The position numbers were made by a program, and so were the translations under genes. From positions 1 to 7,043 of the forward strand of contig JAJZSX010000123.1 of NCBI GenBank assembly GCA_021849435.1: a stretch of DNA of 7,043 nt. Direction: 5' to 3'. This document shows positions 1 to 5,652 of the stretch, piece by piece (position 1 is the stretch's first letter; the number at the start of each line of letters is the position of its first letter). The notes beneath the pieces are model-generated. The model searched no databases. It had not been told where the DNA came from and was given only the letters and a program-made list of their open reading frames with translations. The stretch comes from Actinomycetes bacterium. Its GTDB lineage: Bacteria > Actinomycetota > Acidimicrobiia > Acidimicrobiales > RAAP-2.

Positions 1-1015
1 AGTAGCCCTGGTAGAGGTAACTGCCCGTCTCGACGAGGACGACGGGCATCGTGACCTCGGGCACGCTGGCGATGGACACCCCGGCGAAGTTGCTCGCGAG
101 GCTCAGCATGTCACTCAGGGAGAACGAGGCGTCGACCTCGAGGTTCGGCGCGATCGCGGTGGCCAGCTGCTGGTCGGTCACGGGGTTGCCGAGCCCCTTC
201 GCCTTCAACGCCGCGGCCACCACGCGGAGGAACTCGTGGTCGCGGCGGATGCGCGCGAGGTCGCTCAACGCCTCCTGGGGCCACGTCGCGTGGTTGGGGC
301 CGTCGCCGGGGAAGCGGATCTGCAGGTGGCGCGCGCGCACCACCTGCAGCGCCTGGTAGCCGTTCAGGTGTTGACAGCCGGTGTGGGTGATGTTGAGGCC
401 CGAGTAGGCGTCGAAGACCTCCATCGGGAAGTACATGTTGATCCCGCCGAGCACGTTGACGACGCTCGCGAAGGTGTCGAAGTTGAGCTCGATGTAGTGG
501 TTGATCGGGATCCCGAAGTCGTTCTCGATCGCCGAGACCAGTTGGGACGGCCCCTGGTAGAGCGCGGCGTCGATCTTGTTCGCCCCAGTCGTGCGTGCGT
601 TGGGCACGAACACGTCGCGCGGTATCGACAGCAGCGAGATGCGCTTGGTCGTGAAGTTCAGGTGCACGATCATCACGACGTCGCTGTTCACGCCGGTCAC
701 GCCCTGGGAGCACAGGCCGTACGCCTTGTTCTGGACCGTGAGCGCGCAGCGCGAGGTCGACCCCACGAGCAGGATGTTCTCGGTGTCGTTGTAGCGCACG
801 GCCTCGTTCGTCACGTTGACGCGGTGCACGAGCGAGTTCAGATAGAAGTAGTCCCCCGCGACCCCGCCGACGATGAGGACCACCAGCACCAGCAGCACGA
901 TGGCGATCGTGCGTCCCCGGTGACCGCGGCGACGCCGGCGACGGTGGCGGGCGCGACGCCGCGCCCCGGACGATTGGGGCCTGCCCGCTGGCGACGAGTA
1001 GGGGTCTACTGGCAC
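1..1015 (-). CDS. LytR-CpsA-Psr (LCP) family cell-wall glycopolymer ligase, C-terminus beyond window
   Basis: LCP proteins are membrane-anchored enzymes that move glycopolymers from a lipid-pyrophosphate carrier onto peptidoglycan or related envelope acceptors. 338 residues are visible, read leftward from GTG at 1015. Order: a cytoplasmic tail very rich in Arg (about residues 19-35), one membrane helix (about 36-54), then the extracellular LCP domain. Recognisable family blocks are NILLVGSTSR (80-89), SDVVMIVHLN (111-120), ISLLSIPRDVFVP (126-138), NKIDAAL (146-152), a block near 174-191 ending VLGGI, HLNGYQALQVVRARHL (216-231) and LARIRRDHEFLRVV (253-266). The start is fixed by an in-frame TAG four codons upstream; GTG is the only start codon before the basic tail. 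Odd points: the usual Asp of the GSDSR block is Thr, and Cys90/Cys102 bracket an insert. It is divergent from the serine hydrolase. The family is secure; the exact polymer is unknown. Confidence 0.93.
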   Translation of the reverse strand, partial: MPVDPYSSPAGRPQSSGARRRARHRRRRRRGHRGRTIAIVLLVLVVLIVGGVAGDYFYLNSLVHRVNVTNEAVRYNDTENILLVGSTSRCALTVQNKAYGLCSQGVTGVNSDVVMIVHLNFTTKRISLLSIPRDVFVPNARTTGANKIDAALYQGPSQLVSAIENDFGIPINHYIELNFDTFASVVNVLGGINMYFPMEVFDAYSGLNITHTGCQHLNGYQALQVVRARHLQIRFPGDGPNHATWPQEALSDLARIRRDHEFLRVVAAALKAKGLGNPVTDQQLATAIAPNLEVDASFSLSDMLSLASNFAGVSIASVPEVTMPVVLVETGSYLYQGY

Positions 1016-1021
1016 CGAACG

Positions 1022-1027
1022 ACTCTA
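1022..1027 (-). promoter_or_regulatory. Candidate -10 box (TAGAGT) of the LCP gene, leaderless start
   Basis: On the minus strand TAGAGT is followed by six bases and then the GTG start. A TAnnnT box at that distance would put transcription start at, or one base from, the start codon, giving a leaderless mRNA. No Shine-Dalgarno sequence lies at normal distance; the only GAGGAG is about 30 nt away. No -35 element is recognisable. The box sits within the inverted repeat GACT-CT-AGTC (1021-1030). Confidence 0.5.
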
Positions 1028-1064
1028 GTCGGGCACTCGTCGTGCTCCTCGTCGTCGGTCTTGC

Positions 1065-1070
1065 TACGGT
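1065..1070 (+). promoter_or_regulatory. Candidate -10 box (TACGGT) of the serine hydrolase gene
   Basis: TACGGT fits the actinobacterial TAnnnT -10 pattern and lies 23 nt before the ATG. It would give a short leader of about 17 nt. That leader contains the purine-rich GAGGGGGG (1082-1089), a strong Shine-Dalgarno candidate 4 nt from ATG 1094. No convincing -35 is visible. If real, this gene is initiated by a different route from its leaderless-looking neighbours. Confidence 0.35.
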
Positions 1071-1093
1071 GAACGAAAACCGAGGGGGGTTCG

Positions 1094-2551
1094 ATGGTCT
1101 TCGACCGCGGCCTGGCCGACGAATTGCGCACGTGCGCCGCGCGTCACGTCGAGCGGGGCGTCCCGGGCCTCACCATGCTGGTCGCACGCGACGGCGCCGT
1201 CTTCGTCGAGGCCGTCGGTTCGCTCGGAGACCGACGGGGTCCGACGACCCGCGACGCGCAGTACCGCATCGCGTCCACCACCAAGATCGTGACCGCGCTC
1301 GCCACCCTCGCGCTCGTCGAGGACGGTCGCCTCGGGCTCGACGACCCGGTCGAGACGTTCCTGCCCGAGCTCGGCGCGCCACGGGTGCTCGCCGCGCCCG
1401 ACGGCCCGCTCGACGACACCCGCCCGGCGCGTCGATCCATCACCGTGCGCGACCTGCTCACCTTCACGAACGGGTTCGGCATGTATATCGATATGTTCGC
1501 GGCACCGACGCCGTGGCCGATCGTCCTCGAAGAGCAACGACTCGGCCTGGCCTCGCTCGGACCACCGAACCCGACCGTCCAGCCTCCGCCCGACGAGTGG
1601 ATCGCGCGGCTCGGCAAACTGCCGCTGCTCGCCGAACCGGGCACTCGCTTCCTCTACAACACGGGCGCGTCGATCCTCGGCGTGCTCATCGGCCGCGCCA
1701 GTGGCACGTCGTTCGGGGCCTACCTGCGCGGGCGGATCCTGGATCCGCTCGCGATGACCGAGACGGACTTCTACGCGTCGGACCCTCAGCGACTCGCCAC
1801 CGCCTACCGGCCAACGCCCGCGGGCCTCGAGCGCGCCTTCGAGCTCGACGAGGCCTACACGCACCCGCCGGCCTTCGAGGACGGCGGGTGCGGACTCGTC
1901 GCCACGGTGGACGACCTCTACGCCCTCGCCCGGCTCCTGCTCGACGAGGGTCACGACCTCGTCTCGGGCGCCGCGATCCGTTCGATGACGAGCGACCAGC
2001 TGCGCGACGAGCAGAAGGTCGACGGCGCCTTCGGACCCGACTTCTTCGCCGAGCGCTCCTGGGGCTACGGCCTCGCCGTGAACCGCGACGGCTCCTACGG
2101 GTGGGACGGTGGGCTGGGCACCTCGTTCCTCGTCGATCCACCACGCCAGCTCGTGGTCATCGTGCTCACTCTACGACTCTTCGAGTCGCCCGAGACACCG
2201 GCCGTGCACCGTGAGCTGCGAGCGATCTCGCGCGGCGCACGTCATGAGCGAGCCGCATCGAATCCTTCAGCGACGACGTGCTCGCCATCGCGATCACGAT
2301 CATGGCGCTCTCCGTGCACCGGCCAGAGGGCACGGGCTTTAGCGCCCTGCGCGGCGCCACACCGTCACTACTCGCCTACGCACTGCGCTTCATCTACTCG
2401 CGATCTACTGGAACAACCTCCACCGCCGCCTGTTGAAGATGGTGAGGCGCGTCACCGGATCGCTCATGTGGTCGAACCTCAACCTGTTGTTCTGGCTGTC
2501 ACACTTTCCCGTCACGACGGCGTGGATGTCCGAGGGTCACTTCGCGGCTGA
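1094..2551 (+). CDS. Beta-lactamase-fold serine hydrolase (PF00144-type) with aberrant read-through C-terminus
   Basis: This family covers class C beta-lactamases, DD-peptidases and esterases; the true substrate cannot be read from sequence. The start is ATG 1094 with GAGGGGGG upstream. The S-x-x-K nucleophile motif is S61-T-T-K64 (in IASTTKIVTAL). The second motif is FLYNTGASILG with Y188-N189, a Y-N-T variant of Y-x-N. The third is GWDGGLGTSFLVDP (336-349), the W-D-G counterpart of the K/H-x-G motif. No signal peptide or membrane segment is visible, so it is probably cytoplasmic. Family similarity ends around residue 383 (about 2243). The remaining ~102 residues are Pro/Arg/Ser-rich and are an out-of-frame translation of the TMEM175-like pseudogene, so the natural stop seems to have been lost. 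In the +1 frame TGA occurs at 2245, in an ATGA that would have overlapped the pseudogene's ATG. The catalytic domain looks intact; whether the long form is stable is unknown. Confidence 0.88.
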   Translation: MVFDRGLADELRTCAARHVERGVPGLTMLVARDGAVFVEAVGSLGDRRGPTTRDAQYRIASTTKIVTALATLALVEDGRLGLDDPVETFLPELGAPRVLAAPDGPLDDTRPARRSITVRDLLTFTNGFGMYIDMFAAPTPWPIVLEEQRLGLASLGPPNPTVQPPPDEWIARLGKLPLLAEPGTRFLYNTGASILGVLIGRASGTSFGAYLRGRILDPLAMTETDFYASDPQRLATAYRPTPAGLERAFELDEAYTHPPAFEDGGCGLVATVDDLYALARLLLDEGHDLVSGAAIRSMTSDQLRDEQKVDGAFGPDFFAERSWGYGLAVNRDGSYGWDGGLGTSFLVDPPRQLVVIVLTLRLFESPETPAVHRELRAISRGARHERAASNPSATTCSPSRSRSWRSPCTGQRARALAPCAAPHRHYSPTHCASSTRDLLEQPPPPPVEDGEARHRIAHVVEPQPVVLAVTLSRHDGVDVRGSLRG

Positions 2552-2830
2552 CCCCGTGGCGACCTGTGGCGTCGTGCTCGTCTGGGCGGCCATCGACTAC
2601 GTCATCGTCCCGTGGGTGATCGTGGCGAACCAGCTACCCGACACGGGGCTGCGCGACGCGCTTCGCTCGCACTGGAAGTGCCGCGTCTCGGTCGTGACCT
2701 ACGCGATCGCGATCCCGCTCGTACTCTGATTGCGCTGGGGTCGCTCGCGCTCCTCGGGGCCATCGCGGTGCGCTGCGCACCCCGACCGACGCCTCGAGGT
2801 CTACCTCGCCCAACGCTCCAACAGAGTTGA
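2244..2830 (+). pseudogene. Decayed TMEM175 / DUF1211-family potassium channel-like gene
   Basis: TMEM175-family proteins are small membrane proteins, about 190-210 aa in bacteria, with the FSD signature in helix 1; characterised members conduct K+. The pieces are collinear but change frame. ATG 2244 begins MSE. After an apparent extra C near 2252, RIESFSDDVLAIAITIMALS follows, running to RFIY near 2397. After a lost base near 2401 the frame resumes with IYWNNLHRRLLK (2403-2438) and later LLFWLSHFPVTTAWMSE, and stops at TGA 2727. The next piece, LIALGSLALLGAIAV, is in another frame from 2726. The family's terminal PDRRLE is in a third reading step at 2781-2798. In total there are at least four indels over about 195 codons, the expected family length. 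Several conserved positions have also drifted. The end at 2830 is estimated from the first TGA after PDRRLE. It probably once formed an operon with the hydrolase. Confidence 0.85.
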
Positions 2831-2860
2831 CGGCGACGGAATCGCGCGAAGGTCACCGCC

Positions 2861-2866
2861 TACACT
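2861..2866 (+). promoter_or_regulatory. Candidate -10 box (TACACT) of the secreted repeat protein, leaderless start
   Basis: TACACT is followed by seven bases and then GTG 2874. This spacing places the transcription start on the start codon. There is no Shine-Dalgarno sequence. A TTGACG at 2827-2832 resembles a -35 but lies 28 nt from the -10, too far for a standard spacer. Confidence 0.55.
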
Positions 2867-2873
2867 GCAACGG

Positions 2874-4340
2874 GTGGAGTCCTCGTTGCCCCAACTCGTC
2901 CGGCGCGCCCTACTCGCCCTCGCCCTCGCCGCACCACTGGCCGCGACCTCCCCCGTCGGTTCGGTGACGGCGCCGCTGTGGCAGCGCGCGCGCATCACGG
3001 TGCTGCCTGCGGGCGCGAAGGGCCTCTACCAGGGCTATCTGCCAACCCTCGCCTGCCCGAGCACCGGCAACTGCGTCGCGGCTGGCATGTACAACAACCA
3101 CGCGGACATCCCCGAGGGACTGGTCCTCACCGAGGTGCAGGGCCGATGGGGGGCGCCTCGCACGATCACCCCGCCGAGTGACGCCGGGTCGGTCGCGGCG
3201 ACGACGCCGCTCGGACTGGCCTGTAGCTCGGTCGGCAACTGCGCGATCGTCGGCACCTACCAGGTCGCGAGCGGAGACACGCAGTCCTTCGTCCTCGACG
3301 AGGTCAACGGTGTCTGGCGGCCCGCGACGCGCGTCGCCCTGCCCAGCGACGCCCTCGGCAAGGGGCAGAGCGCGCAGCTGCGCGCCGTCGCGTGCCCCCG
3401 CAACGGCGACTGCAGCGCGGTGGGCACCTACTTCACCAACGCGACGAACCCCGTCCTTGACGGCTTCGCGATCAGCGAGGTCCACGGGACCTGGGGCTCG
3501 CCCCAGGTCCTCGCCGCCCCGGCCAACGCGAATGCGAACCCCTTCCCGACGGTCGCCCAGATCGCCTGCAGCGCCCCGGGCGACTGCAGCGCGATCGGCA
3601 GTTACGTGGACGATCAGAACGTGCAACACGCGCTGATCTTCAGCGAGCGCGCGGGGCTCTGGTCCTCCGGACAGCCCGTGATCGCCCCGGCCGACGCCAG
3701 CCTCTACGCCCACGCCACTCTGAGCGCCTTGGGCTGTGCGCCGACGGGACCGTGCACGGCCGTGGGCACCTACTACGACCATCGTGGCGCCACCCAGGTC
3801 TTCGCCACGTCGAACGCCCACGGCGCGTGGTCGCCCGGACTGCCGGTCTCTATGCCGGCCAACGCCGCAGTAAACCCCAAAGCGTTCTTTTACGGCTTCC
3901 AGGACATCGCCTGCGCGACGGTGACCACCTGCAGCGCCGGTGGTCAGTATCGGGCGAGCAACGGCCTCTACGAGGGCTTCATCGCCGACGAGGTCAACGG
4001 GGCCTGGCGCAGCGCCAGTGAGCTCGCCCTGCCCGGTGGGGCGACGGCGGCGGGCAAGAACGGCGGCGTCGTGGCGCTGTCCTGTGTGAGTGTCGGCAAC
4101 TGTCGCGCCGGGGCGGCTTACCTCGACGCCGCCGGCAGATACCAGGGCCTCGTGGTCAGCCAGGTGAACGGCCGGTGGGGCACCGGGTCCAAGATCGTCC
4201 TGCCCGGTGGGGCGACGAGCGTGGGTGTCGCCGGTGGCGTCTACGCGCTCGTCTGCCACCAGGACAACCGGTGCACGGCCACGGGCAGCTACCTCGCGGG
4301 CGGCACCACCTACGAGGGCTTCAGCGTCGCCACGAACTGA
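2874..4340 (+). CDS. Secreted eight-repeat Cys-paired protein, predicted beta-propeller
   Basis: I do not recognise a named family. The 488-residue protein opens with a signal peptide: Arg10-Arg11, a hydrophobic core ALLALALAAPLAA (12-24), and probable cleavage between about 24 and 30. The rest is eight tandem units of 56-59 residues. Consensus: a hydrophobic strand, C-x5-C, A-x-G-x-Y, a variable loop, a short strand, E-V-x-G-x-W, then an LP/AP segment. The Cys pairs are 61/67, 117/123, 174/180, 232/238, 288/294, 347/353, 404/410 and 461/467; no other Cys is present. The eighth unit ends at YEGFSVATN without its E-V-x-G-x-W strand, while the N-terminus supplies a matching PLWQRARITVLPAGA (34-48). 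That is the usual strand swap that closes a propeller. GTG 2874 is chosen because the signal peptide and a -10 box sit at it; upstream in-frame sequence is pseudogene. A binding or adhesion role is only a guess. Confidence 0.85.
   Translation: MESSLPQLVRRALLALALAAPLAATSPVGSVTAPLWQRARITVLPAGAKGLYQGYLPTLACPSTGNCVAAGMYNNHADIPEGLVLTEVQGRWGAPRTITPPSDAGSVAATTPLGLACSSVGNCAIVGTYQVASGDTQSFVLDEVNGVWRPATRVALPSDALGKGQSAQLRAVACPRNGDCSAVGTYFTNATNPVLDGFAISEVHGTWGSPQVLAAPANANANPFPTVAQIACSAPGDCSAIGSYVDDQNVQHALIFSERAGLWSSGQPVIAPADASLYAHATLSALGCAPTGPCTAVGTYYDHRGATQVFATSNAHGAWSPGLPVSMPANAAVNPKAFFYGFQDIACATVTTCSAGGQYRASNGLYEGFIADEVNGAWRSASELALPGGATAAGKNGGVVALSCVSVGNCRAGAAYLDAAGRYQGLVVSQVNGRWGTGSKIVLPGGATSVGVAGGVYALVCHQDNRCTATGSYLAGGTTYEGFSVATN
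2970..4337 (+). repeat. Eight in-frame ~57-codon tandem repeats (C-x5-C units)
   Basis: The first Cys codons of the units are at 3054, 3222, 3393, 3567, 3735, 3912, 4083 and 4254, about 168-177 nt apart. Most units have diverged strongly in DNA. The last ones are closest: a 19-nt stretch (4028-4046) recurs exactly at 4199-4217, 171 nt (57 codons) later. Both copies encode LPGGAT, suggesting recent unit duplication or conversion at the 3' end. Confidence 0.85.
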
Positions 4341-4405
4341 CCAAGGTTCATCTGGCGGCAACGCCGCGGTCTCGCGAGGATCACCTTCCGATTACCCGCC
4401 CTCCG

Positions 4406-4411
4406 TACCGT
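4406..4411 (+). promoter_or_regulatory. Candidate -10 box (TACCGT) upstream of the leader ORF and response regulator
   Basis: TACCGT is followed by six bases (GGACCC) and GTG 4418, the first codon of a 23-codon ORF. The same box-to-start distance is seen at three other genes in this window. It lies 65 nt after the stop of the repeat protein and is the best promoter candidate for the regulator. No -35 is clear. Confidence 0.5.
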
Positions 4412-4417
4412 GGACCC

Positions 4418-4489
4418 GTGGCCAGCCTCGACGATCGCACTCCCTCGACCACCTCGTGGCGTGGCCGCACCTCGAAGGTGTCGCCGTGA
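4418..4489 (+). CDS. Possible 23-aa leaderless leader peptide, stop overlaps regulator start
   Basis: The GTG start lies 6 nt after a -10 box. The predicted peptide begins MASLDDRTPSTTSW and ends GRTSKVSP; it is Ser/Thr-rich and has no recognisable domain. Its TGA (4487-4489) overlaps the GTG of the response regulator (4486-4488) as GTGA, the arrangement typical of translational coupling. The regulator's Shine-Dalgarno (GAAGG, 4474-4478) lies inside this ORF, so ribosomes finishing it would be placed for reinitiation. It could be a chance open frame, since short ORFs are common in GC-rich DNA. The joint position of box, start and overlap is the only support. Confidence 0.4.
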   Translation: MASLDDRTPSTTSWRGRTSKVSP

Positions 4490-5184
4490 CCAACGCCGAC
4501 GGCCGACCCGTCGTGCTGGTCGTCGAGGACGAGCCCAGTTACCAGGACGCGCTCAACGTCGGGCTGAGCGTGGAGGGCTTCGTCGTGGTCGGTGCCACGA
4601 CGATCGGCCAGGCGCGCGAGGTCTTCGCGCGCTGTGCCCCGAACCTCGTCTTGCTCGACGTCATGCTGCCCGACGGCTCGGGCATCGACTACTGCCGTGA
4701 GATCCACCAGACCCTCAGGACCCCCGTCATCATGGTCTCAGCGCGCACCAGCGAGGTCGACGTCGTCCTCGGACTCGAGATCGGCGCGGCCGACTACGTC
4801 ACCAAGCCCTATCGCCTCCGCGAGCTCGTGGCCCGGATGCGCGCCGTGCTGCGCCGGCCCCAGAGCGAGCCCGGTGCCAGCGACGGTCGTATCGCGATCG
4901 GTGACATCGACGTCGACCTCGTGCGACGCTCGGTCGCCAAGCGGTCGCTGCCCATCGAGCTCAGTCGCAAGGAGTTCGACCTGCTCGCGCTCTTCGCCGA
5001 GCACCGTGGCCAGGTGGTCACCCGCGAGCAGTGCCTCGACGCGCTGTGGTGGGGGCTCGACCTCGTGGACACGCGCACGCTCGACACCCACGTGAAACGG
5101 CTGCGCCAGAAGATCGAGGACGACCCGCCGCGTCCCCGGCACCTCGTCACGGTGCGCGGCGTCGGCTTCCGACTCGACGACTGA
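4486..5184 (+). CDS. OmpR/PhoB-family response regulator, RegX3-like, no kinase in window
   Basis: This is a 232-residue two-component DNA-binding regulator of normal family length. The receiver domain (about 8-122) has the acidic pair E14-D15, the phosphoacceptor D58 (in LVLLDVMLPDGSG), S85 at the Thr/Ser switch position and K107 (in DYVTKPY). The winged-helix domain (about 136-231) shows LSRKEFDLLALFAEHRGQVV, the THVKRLRQKI recognition-helix region and the terminal VTVRGVGFRLDD wing. The segment from SARTSEVDVVLGLEIG to DYVTKP resembles RegX3, the phosphate-sensing regulator of actinobacteria, but orthology is not shown. One difference: the usual GADDYVTKP is GAADYVTKP here. GTG 4486 is chosen for the GAAGG Shine-Dalgarno 7 nt upstream; an in-frame GTG at 4456 is an alternative start. 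No histidine kinase adjoins it, so it is an orphan at this locus. It lies 16 bp before the peroxiredoxin. Confidence 0.93.
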   Translation: MTNADGRPVVLVVEDEPSYQDALNVGLSVEGFVVVGATTIGQAREVFARCAPNLVLLDVMLPDGSGIDYCREIHQTLRTPVIMVSARTSEVDVVLGLEIGAADYVTKPYRLRELVARMRAVLRRPQSEPGASDGRIAIGDIDVDLVRRSVAKRSLPIELSRKEFDLLALFAEHRGQVVTREQCLDALWWGLDLVDTRTLDTHVKRLRQKIEDDPPRPRHLVTVRGVGFRLDD

Positions 5185-5188
5185 CCGG

Positions 5189-5194
5189 TACAGT
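5189..5194 (+). promoter_or_regulatory. Candidate -10 box (TACAGT) of the peroxiredoxin gene, leaderless start
   Basis: TACAGT lies in the 16-bp gap between the regulator stop and ATG 5201, with six bases between box and ATG. No Shine-Dalgarno is present, so a leaderless transcript is likely. The peroxiredoxin could thus be expressed independently of the regulator despite their tight spacing. CTTCCG at 5166-5171, 17 nt upstream, sits where a -35 would be but matches no consensus well. Confidence 0.55.
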
Positions 5195-5200
5195 CGGTCC

Positions 5201-5647
5201 ATGGGACCCGGCGACCTCGCACCCGACTTCACCCTCACCGACCAGCACGGCGTGGAACGATCCCTGAGCGACCTGCTCACCCAGGGCCCGGTCGTGCTCT
5301 TCTTCTACCCCGCAGCGATGACCACTGGCTGCACCAAGGAGACGTGCCACTTCCGCGACCTCGCCGCGGAGTTCGCCGAGGCGGGCGCGCAGCGGATCGG
5401 CATCTCGATGGACGACGTCGCCAAGCAGGCGGCCTTCAGCGACGCCAACGCACTCGACTACCCGCTGCTGAGCGACGTCGACGGCCGCGTCGCCAAGTCC
5501 TACGGCGTCAAGCGGGCCCTCGACGTCCTGCGGGTGAAGCGCACGACGTTCGTCATCGGCACCGATCGACGACTCATCGACGTGATCAGCAGCGAGATGA
5601 ACATGACCGTCCACGCCGATCGGGCACTCGCGGCGCTGCGGGCCTAA
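5201..5647 (+). CDS. bcp: Peroxiredoxin of the PrxQ/Bcp type (thiol peroxidase)
   Basis: PrxQ enzymes reduce H2O2 and organic or lipid hydroperoxides, usually recycled by thioredoxin, in the cytoplasm. The 148-residue protein is close to the usual ~150-160. The thioredoxin-fold start GDLAPDFTLTDQHG (4-17) is followed by the active-site P-x3-T-x2-C pattern P37-T41-C44 in FFYPAAMTTGCTKETC. Cys44 is the peroxidatic Cys. Cys49, five residues later (C-x4-C), matches the resolving Cys of the atypical two-Cys PrxQ group. The active-site Arg region is present as KRTTFVIG (113-120). There is no signal peptide. ATG 5201 sits just after a -10 box and is directly followed by the conserved N-terminal strand, so the start is well supported. 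Its end converges on the E2 gene with 5 bp between them. The adjacent regulator may or may not control it. Confidence 0.94.
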   Translation: MGPGDLAPDFTLTDQHGVERSLSDLLTQGPVVLFFYPAAMTTGCTKETCHFRDLAAEFAEAGAQRIGISMDDVAKQAAFSDANALDYPLLSDVDGRVAKSYGVKRALDVLRVKRTTFVIGTDRRLIDVISSEMNMTVHADRALAALRA

Positions 5648-5652
5648 CGGCG

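Noticed and set aside
236..1072. 278-residue plus-strand open frame across the LCP gene
   Set aside because: It is antisense to an LCP domain with many conserved blocks and shows only biased composition (Val/Asp/His/Arg-rich).
1064..1954. 296-residue minus-strand open frame across the serine hydrolase
   Set aside because: It is a shadow of a gene with intact S-x-x-K and other family motifs; no domain or signal is visible in it.
2245..2551. Hydrolase C-terminal tail (with a Pro run) as a genuine extra domain
   Set aside because: The same DNA in other frames gives collinear TMEM175-family segments, so the tail is out-of-frame sequence, not a domain.
2730..2873. Upstream TTG 2730 as the start of the repeat protein
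   Set aside because: The extra 48 residues include the pseudogene's terminal PDRRLE and would bury the signal peptide; the -10 box and GTG 2874 fit better.
2910..4361. 483-residue open frame on the minus strand opposite the repeat protein
   Set aside because: It is a shadow of the GC-rich plus-strand gene: composition is Arg/Gly/Ala/Val/Asp-biased, it has no motif of its own, and it mirrors the repeat period of the real gene, whose signal peptide and Cys pattern are coherent.
4355..4367. Hairpin GCGGC-AAC-GCCGC after the repeat protein as a terminator
   Set aside because: It has a 5-bp stem and no following T-run; too weak to call without transcript-end data.
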